Shown here piece by piece: positions 17,512 through 25,665 of a stretch of DNA of 64,000 bases (the stretch's first letter is position 1; each line of letters begins with the position of its first letter). The notes below the pieces were generated by a model. The model saw nothing but the letters and a program-made list of their open reading frames with translations. It was not told the DNA's origin and did no database searches. The translations under genes were made by a program, and so were the position numbers. Source of the stretch: Actinomycetales bacterium (GTDB lineage Bacteria > Actinomycetota > Actinomycetes > Actinomycetales > Microbacteriaceae); contig JAATFB010000050.1 of NCBI GenBank assembly GCA_015655415.1, forward strand, positions 16,197-80,196. Reading direction: 5' to 3'.

Positions 17512-18755
17512 AGGTGTGCCTCCCAGCGTCGTGGGGTGAGGGTCCCGGTCATGGGTCGGGTGGTGAGGGCACCAGCCCAGCGGGGCGGGTCGAGGTGGCC
17601 GGTGACGGTGATGTCCCGTGCCGTGGTCGAGGTGCCGTGTGCGAGGCCGGTGTACGTGTACCCGCCGCCGGCTGCACCATGCCGTGTGGTGCGCCCTGCC
17701 GTCGTCCCTGTGTAGGTGAGGGTCCCTGCAGCGTTGCCGACGGGCACACCGAGGGTGGGGGCGTGACCGGTGCCGACCCCCGTGTACTCGAGCGCACCGA
17801 CCGTACCGCCGTGCGGGGTGATGTGCCCGGTGGTGGTGCCCTGGAAGGCTACGGCCCCGGTGGCCGCACCGTGAGGCTGCCGTGTCCCGGCCGCGACCCC
17901 CTGGAAGGTGACGGTGCCGGCCGCGGTGCCGTGCGGTTGCGTGATCGCCGGGGCATGCCCGGCCGCGGACCCAGTGACGTCGATGGCCCCGGACGCGTGG
18001 CCTTCCGCATCCAGGTGCCCGGACGCTGCGCCGGTGAAGGTCAGGGTGCCGGTGGCGGCACCGTGCGAGCTCGTGTGCCCGGTGGCGGTGCCGGTGTACA
18101 TGCTGGACCCGGTGCCACCGCCGTGCGGGATCGTCGTGGCCTGCCGGATCGTCGCGACCGACACGATCGTGCCGTCCGCGGACCCGTACGTCAGCGCCCC
18201 GGTGGGGGTGGCGGTGGTCTGCACCAGGGTGGCGAGGGTGATCGTGTCCCCGTCCGCATCCGTCGCGCTCTTCGCCACCGTCCACCCGGAGGGGATGTGC
18301 GCGCCGCTGTCCAGGGAGATCGAGGTCAGCAGGGATGCCGGGCCTGCCGGGGTGAAGGATGCGACCGTCGTCGCACCACCATCAGTGACCGCCTCATGCA
18401 GCGGATCAGCGTACGGGTCACCGGTGCCCGTCCATCCGGCGACCCGGAAAGCGTACGCCATGACCGTGTCGCCGGCGGTCATCGCCCCCGTGTACGTGCC
18501 CGTGTCCGCTGTGGTGGCGTACTTGTACAGCCAGTACACCTTGAATCGGAGGTCGAAAGCGTTCATGAGCGCCGGGGACGACTTCGACAGGGTGAAGCCG
18601 GTGACGCTCAGGGTCGCCGGATCGGACCCCGAGTAGGCGATGACGGCGATGCACACCAGCGCCCCGGCCGTCACCCCGGAAGGCACCGGCACCGTGAACG
18701 TCGTGCCTGTGGATGCGTTCCCGAGACCGCCGACCGACGCGACCGACAGTGCCAT
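17508..18755 (-). CDS. Putative minor tail protein with Gly-rich tandem repeats
   Basis: The 415-residue product has an N-terminal jelly-roll-like domain of about 205 residues, rich in Thr, Ser and Gly. About eight degenerate repeats of 19-24 residues follow (pattern HGxAxGxxxFxGxxxGH) between residues 206 and 375. The repeats resemble fibrous phage appendage sequences. It sits downstream of the lysis genes, unlike the main tail genes. No autocleavage or enzymatic motif is visible. The repeat number may vary between strains. Confidence 0.65.
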   Translation of the reverse strand: MALSVASVGGLGNASTGTTFTVPVPSGVTAGALVCIAVIAYSGSDPATLSVTGFTLSKSSPALMNAFDLRFKVYWLYKYATTADTGTYTGAMTAGDTVMAYAFRVAGWTGTGDPYADPLHEAVTDGGATTVASFTPAGPASLLTSISLDSGAHIPSGWTVAKSATDADGDTITLATLVQTTATPTGALTYGSADGTIVSVATIRQATTIPHGGGTGSSMYTGTATGHTSSHGAATGTLTFTGAASGHLDAEGHASGAIDVTGSAAGHAPAITQPHGTAAGTVTFQGVAAGTRQPHGAATGAVAFQGTTTGHITPHGGTVGALEYTGVGTGHAPTLGVPVGNAAGTLTYTGTTAGRTTRHGAAGGGYTYTGLAHGTSTTARDITVTGHLDPPRWAGALTTRPMTGTLTPRRWEAHL

Positions 18756-18758
18756 GGG

Positions 18759-19103
18759 TCAGCTTGCGGTGACGGTGTTGGTCAGCGTGTCCACCGTGTA
18801 CTGCCCGGCAGCGTTCGCAGCCTGATCCCCGGTCACCGCCCACTGGCCCAGGAAAGTGCCGCCCGTGGACGCCGACCATGCGGACACGTACTTCACCGCA
18901 CCCGACGCCGGCAACCCGGTGAACGCCACGGGACCCGCCAAGGCGAGGTTCCCCGACCCGTCAGCGGTGACCGTGCACCCGGTGCGGGCACCCGTCTCAT
19001 GCCCCACACCAGAAGTGGGCGCATCCGAATGCAGCTGCAGGAACTTCACCTGCGCGGCGATCGCGGTGCCCCCGACAGCGAGGGCAGCAGGACTCAAAGG
19101 CAT
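18759..19103 (-). CDS. Phage hypothetical protein (small structural-like)
   Basis: The 114-residue protein has an N-terminal hydrophobic/helical stretch (MPLSPAALAVGGTAIAAQVK), then a beta-rich domain (TVTADGSGNLALAGPVAF). AAGGAGAAG precedes the ATG. It lies between the membrane and coiled-coil gene and the repeat protein. It resembles small surface or decoration proteins of actinophages, but no family is certain. Confidence 0.6.
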   Translation of the reverse strand: MPLSPAALAVGGTAIAAQVKFLQLHSDAPTSGVGHETGARTGCTVTADGSGNLALAGPVAFTGLPASGAVKYVSAWSASTGGTFLGQWAVTGDQAANAAGQYTVDTLTNTVTAS

Positions 19104-19119
19104 GATCTTCTCCTTGTAG

Positions 19120-19566
19120 TTATGACGGTGTGTGCCAGGCGGAGGGGATGGTGTCGTCGAGGATGTCGATGTCGCGCTGCTCGAGCGTCGGCCGCCACCG
19201 GGTACCGCCCACGATCGGCGCCTGGTAGGCGACAGCTGACAGCACACGGCGCATCGCACCCTGCTGCTCCGACATGAGGGTGCGCCACGACTCCATCTCG
19301 GTCCGGAACTCGGTGAGCTCGTCTTTGACCTTGTCGACCTCGTCACGCGCATCATCAAGGTCCTTGCGCGTGCTGTCGAGCTCGGCACGCAGCTTCCGGT
19401 TCTCCTCCGCGTACTCCGCCCACGACGGCACACGCGCCGCTTCCCGATGCTCCGCCTGCTTGTTGCGGTGGGAGAAGAACTGAATCGCGAGCGAGCCCAG
19501 CAGCCACACACCGACCGCCAGCCAGGCGGGCAAGGGGATGGCGGTGATGCTTGACCAGTCACCCAC
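19120..19566 (-). CDS. Membrane-anchored coiled-coil protein
   Basis: The 148-residue protein has one N-terminal membrane segment (LPAWLAVGVWLLGSLAIQFF, residues 11-30). A long charged coiled coil follows at about residues 35-98 (RKLRAELDSTRKDLDDARDE). Its place directly after holin-like proteins, with an 8-nt overlap with the upstream gene, suggests a lysis accessory or spanin-like role. Actinobacterial hosts lack a classical outer membrane, so this is tentative. Confidence 0.6.
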   Translation of the reverse strand: MGDWSSITAIPLPAWLAVGVWLLGSLAIQFFSHRNKQAEHREAARVPSWAEYAEENRKLRAELDSTRKDLDDARDEVDKVKDELTEFRTEMESWRTLMSEQQGAMRRVLSAVAYQAPIVGGTRWRPTLEQRDIDILDDTIPSAWHTPS

Positions 19567-19969
19567 GCTGTATCCCCGTCCGCCTGATCAGCATCCATGC
19601 TCTGGACGCGGGCAGCAGGGAGAGTGTGACGGCGATCGTGGAGTAGGTGGCCCGGTCCAGGTCACCACCCAGCACCAGCGACACGGGGGCGATCGCGTAC
19701 CCCAGCAGCAGCCCGGACAACGCGAGCACCGCCCACCGCTCCAAGGCTTCGAGACGCGTATGCAGTGACCCGACCAGGGCGCACGCTGCTGCGGCCGTGA
19801 TGCACAATCCGAAGAGCGCCGTCCACAAGTCGCCGGCGACATGCTGCAGCACCGGCGAAGTCGTGGCGAAGATCACCACGCCCAGGATCGTGAAGCACAC
19901 GTACTTCAGCAGCAGCACCCACCGTGGGATCATGATCGGTGCGAAGCCCCACGTGCGAAAGTGGCGCAT
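19559..19969 (-). CDS. Holin-like membrane protein
   Basis: The 136-residue protein has about four hydrophobic segments (for example YVCFTILGVVIFATTS and LSGLLLGYAIAPVSLVL) and a charged C-terminus (RTGIQRG). It lies within the lysis cluster, so a holin or anti-holin role is likely by context. No conserved family motif is seen. Confidence 0.6.
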   Translation of the reverse strand: MRHFRTWGFAPIMIPRWVLLLKYVCFTILGVVIFATTSPVLQHVAGDLWTALFGLCITAAAACALVGSLHTRLEALERWAVLALSGLLLGYAIAPVSLVLGGDLDRATYSTIAVTLSLLPASRAWMLIRRTGIQRG

Positions 19970-20000
19970 GGTCCCCTCCCTCCAGGGGTCGGGGGCGGGG

Positions 20001-20486
20001 TTACGACTGTGCCGGCTGCTCGGATGCGACCGGTGTCGGCGGTTGGCCGAGGACCGCGAGGACCTCGTCCGGGACCGTGGTGGAAGGTGCGGGAGTCACC
20101 GGGGGCAGCGCGATCGGCTGTGCTTTCACTTCCTTCGGCTTCGTCAATGTCGGGTCATCGAGACGAACGTTGACGCCGATCTCCTGCGCGAGGGCGTTCA
20201 GCCCGGCCAGGACCACGACACGCCAGTCGATGGACCCGCCGGCCAGCAGCGGCCACACGGCGGTGAAGATGCCGGCGAGGATCGCGATGCCGGTCTTGTA
20301 GATGCCGGCCCACTTCCCGGAGGACAGGGGCACCAGGTAGGAGATCACGGTCGATGCGGCCAGGGCGACGAAGGTCGTGATCTGCGGGCTCCCGAGGGTC
20401 CACGCGTCGGAGGGGATCGCGACGAGCGCGGTGAGCAGCACGATCGCGGTGGACAGGATCGCGGACAGGTAGCGGTTGATGGCCAT
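20001..20486 (-). CDS. Putative holin
   Basis: The 161-residue protein has two to three membrane segments in the first 80 residues (AILSTAIVLLTALVAIPSDA, TTFVALAASTVISYLVPL and TGIAILAGIFTAVWPLLAGG). A Pro-rich hydrophilic tail of about 55 residues follows. This layout and the position 12 bp after the endolysin are typical of actinophage holins. Confidence 0.7.
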   Translation of the reverse strand: MAINRYLSAILSTAIVLLTALVAIPSDAWTLGSPQITTFVALAASTVISYLVPLSSGKWAGIYKTGIAILAGIFTAVWPLLAGGSIDWRVVVLAGLNALAQEIGVNVRLDDPTLTKPKEVKAQPIALPPVTPAPSTTVPDEVLAVLGQPPTPVASEQPAQS

Positions 20487-20498
20487 GGTAGGGGCTCC

Positions 20499-21353
20499 TT
20501 ACTCGGCCTTGAAGGTGAGGGTCTTGAGGGCGTCGATCACGTCCTGCTTGGATGCCGCCTGGGAGGCGGGCAGCTTCGCGGTGATCTGATCGGCGAGCTT
20601 CGTGATCTGGTCGTCCGTGAGCGTCACCCCGGCGGCGGAGAGCAGCGACTGGATCGTGTCGAGCTGCTCGTAGATCGTGGGCCCGGCCTGCCATGTCTGC
20701 CCGGGTGTCCCGGACGAGTTCTTCCGCAGGTCGAAATGCAGCGCCCGCTGCAGCATGTACAGGAAAGCGGCATAGTCCGCTGTCGCGTCGAGTGGCATGT
20801 TTCCTCCAATGAATTGCGCGAGGGGGGTTCGGGAGTAGTCGTGGTCGATGCCTCCGGACTCGGAGTACTGCCACAGGTCCCAGTCGCCCGGATCCGTGCC
20901 GGGGGACGCGATCCACTTCCGCACGCCCCGACCCCACACCCCGGACCAGTCCCACTGGGACCTAATGGAGCGATTGATATAGCAAGCCATACCTTGATAC
21001 GGGTATCCGGTGCGTGCGTGCACCCGATCAAAGAATGCCGCCGCGTTAGGGGGGTTCATCGCCTGCGTGCCGGTGCGCGTCTCGTACTCACTGTCGAGCG
21101 CGAGGAGGTCACCGGTGCGGAAGTCGACCAGATGGTCTACAAAGAAATCTGCCTGCTGAACAGGTGGTTGATTCCCGTTGAAGTGGTAGTGCCCCACCTC
21201 AGCGCCGCGCGCCCGGGTGCTCGCGACCCTCGCCGAGTAGCCGGCATCGACCTGCAAGCCGACATTGCCGCGGGTGGCGCAGCTGATGTTGAAGCTGCCC
21301 ACACCACCGGAGGTACCCTGAGGCCACGCAGTATCCGACCCATCTACGGTCAC
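20499..21353 (-). CDS. Endolysin, GH25-family muramidase
   Basis: The 284-residue lysin has an N-terminal glycoside hydrolase 25 domain (residues 1-190). Visible hallmarks are the opening TVDGSDTAWPQG, STRARGAEVGHYHFNGN, the catalytic pair in LLALDSEYE, and the closing DWDLWQYSESGGIDHD. The C-terminal 80 residues are helical (DDQITKLADQITAKL) and may bind the wall or oligomerise. The GTG start is set by GAGGAGG 7 nt upstream, which lies just outside the 23-bp inverted repeat. Expression should therefore survive inversion of the neighbouring segment. Confidence 0.85.
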   Translation of the reverse strand: MTVDGSDTAWPQGTSGGVGSFNISCATRGNVGLQVDAGYSARVASTRARGAEVGHYHFNGNQPPVQQADFFVDHLVDFRTGDLLALDSEYETRTGTQAMNPPNAAAFFDRVHARTGYPYQGMACYINRSIRSQWDWSGVWGRGVRKWIASPGTDPGDWDLWQYSESGGIDHDYSRTPLAQFIGGNMPLDATADYAAFLYMLQRALHFDLRKNSSGTPGQTWQAGPTIYEQLDTIQSLLSAAGVTLTDDQITKLADQITAKLPASQAASKQDVIDALKTLTFKAE

Positions 21354-21372
21354 AGCAGACCTCCTCTGTCTG

Positions 21373-21956
21373 GGAATGGCGATTACGTCTGGTCCGGCAC
21401 CGGGTGGAGTCGGCCGTCGGGTGGTCTTCTCGTGCCGGTGTCGGTGTCCGGGGGGACTGTGAATGCGGACGGGTCGATCACTGTGACCGGCGCCCGCCTC
21501 AACCTCGACGGGCTCCTGACGCAAGCGGCCGTGGTGCGGATCGAAGGTGTCGTGTCCATCGCGTCGAACCAGATCCTTTTCGGCCGGCTACGGGCGTCGG
21601 GTGCGGACGTGACCACGAATCATGCACAGCAGCTCATGTACGGGGCGAACGGCACCGGGGGTGGGAACGCTTTGTCGGTGCAGAACCCTGCGGCGACGAA
21701 CGCGAACTGGCAGCTCGGTGCGCAACCGGGCAGCTGGCATCACTTCATCCTCACCTTGTTCGGTGCCGGGCAGGCGACCCCGACGATCGGAGGCCTTGAC
21801 CTGGACGAGTACGGGTCTTTGACGGCGATGAGCAAAGTGTCGTCATCCCTTTTCCAGGCGGATCAGGCGCCTCGTGACGGGCTGGCGATCGCGGCCGGCA
21901 CAATCGCTGGCGCGAATGCGATGTCCGGCACCGTCCGCTGCTACGCGGTCGCGTGA
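21373..21956 (+). pseudogene. Silent alternative C-terminal cassette of the tail fibre
   Basis: The frame is open from the inverted repeat (GNGDYVWSGTGWSRPSG) to TGA at 21954-21956, about 194 codons. It lacks its own start or ribosome binding site. Its product parallels the expressed cassette: both begin W-S-x-P-x-x-G-L, share NA(Q/N)xxWQLG in the middle and end with a hydrophobic strand (GTVRCYAVA versus GELQVFGFID). It is a stored allele of a receptor-binding domain, not decay. The stop codons of the two cassettes are 12 bp apart. Confidence 0.82.
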
Positions 21957-22565
21957 AAGGAGGGCGTCCTAGTCGATGAAGCCGAAGACCTGCAGCTCGC
22001 CCGCGGCGCGACCCGACGGCAGGGCGAAGTCGATCACGAAGCCGTCGAACGACGCTCCCGGGTTCGAGTGCCCCATGCCGCGGGTGATCGCCGTCATCGC
22101 CCCGGACGCCGAATCCCACGTCGCGCCCGTCACCGCGCCCTTCGTCGTCATGGCCTGGAACGGATCCATGACCAACCACTCCAGCGTCCGACCATGGCCG
22201 CCGTTGGTGCCCAACTGCCAGCCGGTCTGCGCGTTCCCGTTCGACCCGCCGAAATAGTTCGCGCCGCCGTTCTGCACACCCCCGGACGAGAAGTGCAAGA
22301 ACATGTCCGAGTTCGTGATCCCCGAGCCCACGCCCGCGTCGTTCACACCGAACGTGTGGATCAGGACCTTGTACCGGGAGAACGCGGCCGAGAACACCCC
22401 ATTCACCGTGATGCCAGTGGCCGACTGCGCGACGGTGAAGGCGACCTTCCCATTCCCGTCCACCGACGGCGCGGCAGACCCCGCCACGCTCGACGGGATG
22501 ATCGGCACCAACCCGCTGCGAGGAACCGCCGACCATGTCGACCCGGACCAGACGTAATCGCCATT
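21373..22565. mobile_element. Invertible tail-fibre segment with 23-bp inverted repeats
   Basis: AATGGCGATTACGTCTGGTC plus CGG at 21373-21395 is repeated exactly in inverted orientation at 22543-22565. The arms enclose two convergent open frames: the expressed 3' end of the tail-fibre gene (minus) and a promoterless alternative 3' end (plus). Both encode NGDYVWSG in the same frame across the repeat. Inversion would fuse the alternative C-terminus to the fibre N-terminus. No serine invertase gene is seen in the prophage. Confidence 0.85.
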
Positions 22566-23177
22566 ACCGGCACCATCCGCGAAGACCTGTGCGTCCTGAC
22601 CCGGCTGCGGATTCGTCCACGCCTGCAAGTCAGCCAGAGTCCGGAAAGGCACCTTTCCACCCGCAGCAGCCGTGTATCGGCACGTGGTCGTGATCACCAC
22701 GCCGGGCGAGTTCGTGGCTGTCGCCGTCGACGGAATCAGCACAGTGCCGATCTCCTCCGCACCCGCTGGGAGATCCGTGCGCTTCACGGGCGTCGCCGAC
22801 GCGTTGCCCTTCAGCACCCCGAAGACCGGAAGGTCATTCGCGTCCGGCGCGCTCACCGTCGACGACGAGTCGTTCTGCTTCACGTACACGACGTCGATGC
22901 GAGACTGCGACGACGGTGGATTATCCAGCTGTACCGGCGTCGGCCCGTCGTTGGCCATCTCAACGATTCCGCCGTCGCGGACCGTCACCGCCGAGAACGC
23001 GCCCACGGTGACATTCATCGTCGCAGTCGCCGACAGCAACACCGCCCCGACCGGTGATGTCACACCGCCACGTGGTGACCCGTCCGCGTTGCACACGTAC
23101 TGGTTCCGGAAGTCCAGGCGAGCATCCGAAGTATCAGTTCGGCCCTTCTTGGACGGATGGCCGATGCGAAGCACCAT
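21969..23177 (-). CDS. Phage tail fibre / receptor-binding protein with switchable C-terminus
   Basis: The 402-residue product has an N-terminal part of about 212 residues typical of actinophage minor tail proteins (LRIGHPSKKGRTDTSDARLD, then VVYVKQND). The C-terminal domain of about 190 residues begins at the 23-bp inverted repeat. The C-terminus should bind the host surface. Inversion of 21373-22565 would replace it with the silent cassette and give a protein of similar size (about 398 residues). It lies between the endolysin and an inserted plus-strand gene. Confidence 0.8.
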   Translation of the reverse strand: MVLRIGHPSKKGRTDTSDARLDFRNQYVCNADGSPRGGVTSPVGAVLLSATATMNVTVGAFSAVTVRDGGIVEMANDGPTPVQLDNPPSSQSRIDVVYVKQNDSSSTVSAPDANDLPVFGVLKGNASATPVKRTDLPAGAEEIGTVLIPSTATATNSPGVVITTTCRYTAAAGGKVPFRTLADLQAWTNPQPGQDAQVFADGAGNGDYVWSGSTWSAVPRSGLVPIIPSSVAGSAAPSVDGNGKVAFTVAQSATGITVNGVFSAAFSRYKVLIHTFGVNDAGVGSGITNSDMFLHFSSGGVQNGGANYFGGSNGNAQTGWQLGTNGGHGRTLEWLVMDPFQAMTTKGAVTGATWDSASGAMTAITRGMGHSNPGASFDGFVIDFALPSGRAAGELQVFGFID

Positions 23178-23222
23178 GGAAACCTCCGAGGGGTTTTAAT
23201 CGTGGGTGGGCGGGGTTAAGGT

Positions 23223-23762
23223 GTGGCCGTGTCCACCACCACAGAGACGAAGGCTCAGACGCTGCGGCGCAACATCATCGCGGGCAGCATCGTTGGCTTG
23301 ATCGTGATTGCCGCCGCGATCGGAACCCCCGTGATCGTCGCCGCCTCGAATGCAGCGCACGCAGCCGAAATTCAGCGCATGGACGAAGCTCGTGCCGCCA
23401 GCAAGGTGGTACGCGCAGACGCTGCCCGTGCCGAGACGCTTGCCGCATCCGCCAAGCAGGCCGGCGTCATCGCCCGCCAGGAAGCGGCAGCACAGGCTGC
23501 GGCAGCCAAGGCCGCCGCGGAAGCAGCTGCGCAAGCCGCGGCAGCCCAAGCAGCACAGGAAGCTCAAGCCCAAGCCGCCCAGCAGGACACCGAGAAAGAC
23601 TCCAACACCGGATCAGAAGGCGATCAGGGTGCTCCGGCGGCCAGCGCCGGGCTCCCAGCAGGAGCCCCGGTACCGAGCATTCCCGGCACGGACGCCCCCG
23701 ACACCACCCAGTGCGCATCCGGCACCGCATCCACGGTGAACGGCACTCCCATCTGCGACTAG
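23223..23762 (+). CDS. Membrane-anchored Ala-rich coiled-coil protein (moron-like)
   Basis: The 179-residue frame runs against the late operon. It has one N-terminal membrane segment (IIAGSIVGLIVIAAAIGTPV, residues 18-37), a long Ala/Gln/Glu coiled coil (residues 45-125) and a Pro/Ser-rich tail with Cys near the end (TQCASGTASTVNGTPICD). TAAGGT (23217-23222) lies 6 nt before an alternative GTG at 23229, suggesting its own leaderless promoter. The stop codon overlaps the stop of the convergent tail gene. Independent expression in the lysogen is likely, and the role is unknown. Confidence 0.65.
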   Translation: MAVSTTTETKAQTLRRNIIAGSIVGLIVIAAAIGTPVIVAASNAAHAAEIQRMDEARAASKVVRADAARAETLAASAKQAGVIARQEAAAQAAAAKAAAEAAAQAAAAQAAQEAQAQAAQQDTEKDSNTGSEGDQGAPAASAGLPAGAPVPSIPGTDAPDTTQCASGTASTVNGTPICD

Positions 23763-24448
23763 AGCCCAGCTGCTCTCAGCCGGAGTTCGTGATCCTGCAC
23801 GACCGGAATAAGAGCGAGCGCGAGGCGCTCGTACCTGACACCGAACGGCTTCCCGTCCTCGTCGTAGTCGACCAGCCAGTGCAAGCCGAGCGCGTCGACG
23901 TCTTCCGCGATGACGCCCCACTCGACTGCCGCATCATCACCGAAAGCTTCGACCGCCTCGATATAGCGGAACGTGACCACCTGCAGGGCGAGCATTGCCG
24001 CCTTCACATCGGGTGCCGGCTGGATGTCCTGCTTGAACCGCCTCGATGACGGCACGTACCCCATTGCGCCGCCCGAGTTTACGTACTGCACCCGATACGC
24101 GGAGGTCAGCAGGTTGTTGTACACGCCGACACTGCTCACCCCGGCGGTGAAGACGCCCGCGCCTGCTGCCGTCACGTTCCCAGAAGCGGACACGTTTCCC
24201 GGGCTGATGTCGCCCGGAGACGCTATCCGCTCGTCAGTCTGAGATCGCGTGTAAGAGTTCGCTGCGATCGCGGCGGCCACGGTGGCGTCGATGTTTGCCA
24301 ACGTCGCCTGCACCTGGCGCACTAGGGAAGAGATCGACGTACCGGTCGGCCGCTGCAGGTCACGCAACGCCGTCCAGATTCTCTGTATCTCACCTGCGAA
24401 CCGCTGTACAGGGTCAGAGGGGATCTGCCCGTAACCGCCTGCCATCAC
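23759..24448 (-). CDS. Tail protein with C-terminal S74-type intramolecular chaperone
   Basis: The 229-residue protein has an N-terminal helical part (PVQRFAGEIQRIWTALRDLQ), a short collagen-like or beta region and a C-terminal domain from about residue 130. The latter shows PSSRRFKQDIQP, LALQVVTFRYIE and EWGVIAEDVDALGL. This is the endosialidase-type (peptidase S74) chaperone, which trimerises fibres and then cleaves itself off before the Ser in the SxRxK-type motif. Its start overlaps the previous gene (ATGA). Confidence 0.8.
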   Translation of the reverse strand: MMAGGYGQIPSDPVQRFAGEIQRIWTALRDLQRPTGTSISSLVRQVQATLANIDATVAAAIAANSYTRSQTDERIASPGDISPGNVSASGNVTAAGAGVFTAGVSSVGVYNNLLTSAYRVQYVNSGGAMGYVPSSRRFKQDIQPAPDVKAAMLALQVVTFRYIEAVEAFGDDAAVEWGVIAEDVDALGLHWLVDYDEDGKPFGVRYERLALALIPVVQDHELRLRAAGL

Positions 24449-25656
24449 ACATCCGTTCTCGGCGCCACCGTCACAGTGATCGTGTCCGCGAGCTCGTCAC
24501 CGGCGAGACCGATGATGCGCATCCTGAACTGGCCGCCCTCAGGCCGGTACGGGTCGCCGATCCCTGTCGCAGGATCCCAGCGATCGACATTCAGCTGGCA
24601 GTAGTCACCGATCGAATAGGAGCCGAACTGGGCCCCCGTCGGCACACCGTTGTCGTCGATCGGATAAGCGTCAACATCGAACGCCCACTGCTCTGACGCG
24701 GACTGGCCCTGCAGCAGCAGCTCCGCGGCATAGTCATCCAGAGTCGGCTGCTCCGACACAGACGCGTGAGATGAATCCACAAGCTCCATGAGCGGATATC
24801 CGGCCTCGGTGAGCCCATCATCCACAGCTCGAGCGACCAGGACCGTGTCAGACTGACGGCCGCCGACCTCCCACGCGATCGACGCCATCTTCGTAGCGTC
24901 CTTCGTGATGTGAAGCTTCGAGATAGGCGATTTCGGCGCGGTGACGCTCCACCGTGTGATCGATTCCGCCGCGACCTGCGGCTGCTCCGCCGTCCCCGTC
25001 TGCATCAACCACTCGAAGCCGAGGCCGTCGGATGTACGCCGGGCGACGAAGTTGATGTCCGGTCCGCCGTCCAGGTTCGTAATGTCCTTCAGCTTCTCGC
25101 CGAGGATCTTGAAGTCGACCCCGTTGACCGTGTCCTCGTGCGTGCCCGCCTCGTCGTCCATGAACTCGATCGGAAGATTCCCATCCGTCCACGCGAGGGC
25201 CTGCTGCACGAGCCGCTTCGCGATCGTCCCCAGCCACAGGTTCGTGAATGTCGACGCGAGCAGCGGGTTCGGCATCGTCTTCGACGTGTCGCTCGGGTCA
25301 GGCACCGTCCACTGGTCGACGCCGATCGTCTTCGCCAGGAGCGGAATGATCAGCCGATGATCGAAAATCGACGCCATCCCCTTCGCGCTCAGCTGGAGGG
25401 TCCGGGCATCTCGGTCGTAATCCGAAGTCCAGATCGGACCGCCCATCACCTTGCCAGCCTCTTCGACGACCAGGAATGACTTCGCGGGCTCGGCTGAGAC
25501 GTCCAGCCGCAGAGCCTGCATGTCCGGATCGTTCAGGTCGACCGTCGCAGAGACGGTCTCGGCGGAATTGAGCTGGTCCGACCAAGGGCCCTTCACGACG
25601 CTGATGGTTTGAATCTTCCGCCCCGTGCGAAGGTCGCCGATGATGTACTGCGTCAC
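24445..25656 (-). CDS. Minor tail protein (Gp37-like, tail-associated)
   Basis: The 403-residue protein follows the distal tail protein, the usual place of the siphophage hub or tail-associated protein. It has the Gp37/ReqiPepy6-like pattern: an N-terminal beta domain (LNSAETVSATVDLNDPDM), a central region and the C-terminal FGSYSIGDYCQLNVDRWDP...FRMRIIGLAGDELADTITVTV. No peptidase motif was seen. Its stop overlaps the start of the S74-type tail protein. Confidence 0.78.
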   Translation of the reverse strand: MTQYIIGDLRTGRKIQTISVVKGPWSDQLNSAETVSATVDLNDPDMQALRLDVSAEPAKSFLVVEEAGKVMGGPIWTSDYDRDARTLQLSAKGMASIFDHRLIIPLLAKTIGVDQWTVPDPSDTSKTMPNPLLASTFTNLWLGTIAKRLVQQALAWTDGNLPIEFMDDEAGTHEDTVNGVDFKILGEKLKDITNLDGGPDINFVARRTSDGLGFEWLMQTGTAEQPQVAAESITRWSVTAPKSPISKLHITKDATKMASIAWEVGGRQSDTVLVARAVDDGLTEAGYPLMELVDSSHASVSEQPTLDDYAAELLLQGQSASEQWAFDVDAYPIDDNGVPTGAQFGSYSIGDYCQLNVDRWDPATGIGDPYRPEGGQFRMRIIGLAGDELADTITVTVAPRTDV

Positions 25657-25665
25657 GTTGAGCTC

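Noticed and set aside
17512..18285. Upstream extension of the last late gene
   Set aside because: His/Arg-rich shadow of the repeat tail protein; the true start is the ATG overlapping that gene's stop.
19647..21372. Plus-strand frame upstream of the silent fibre cassette
   Set aside because: Only the part after the inverted repeat at 21373 is coding-like. The rest is antisense to holin and endolysin genes.
21354..21524. Upstream extension of the endolysin
   Set aside because: It would run into the invertible segment. GTG 21353 has a strong GAGGAGG and gives a normal muramidase start.
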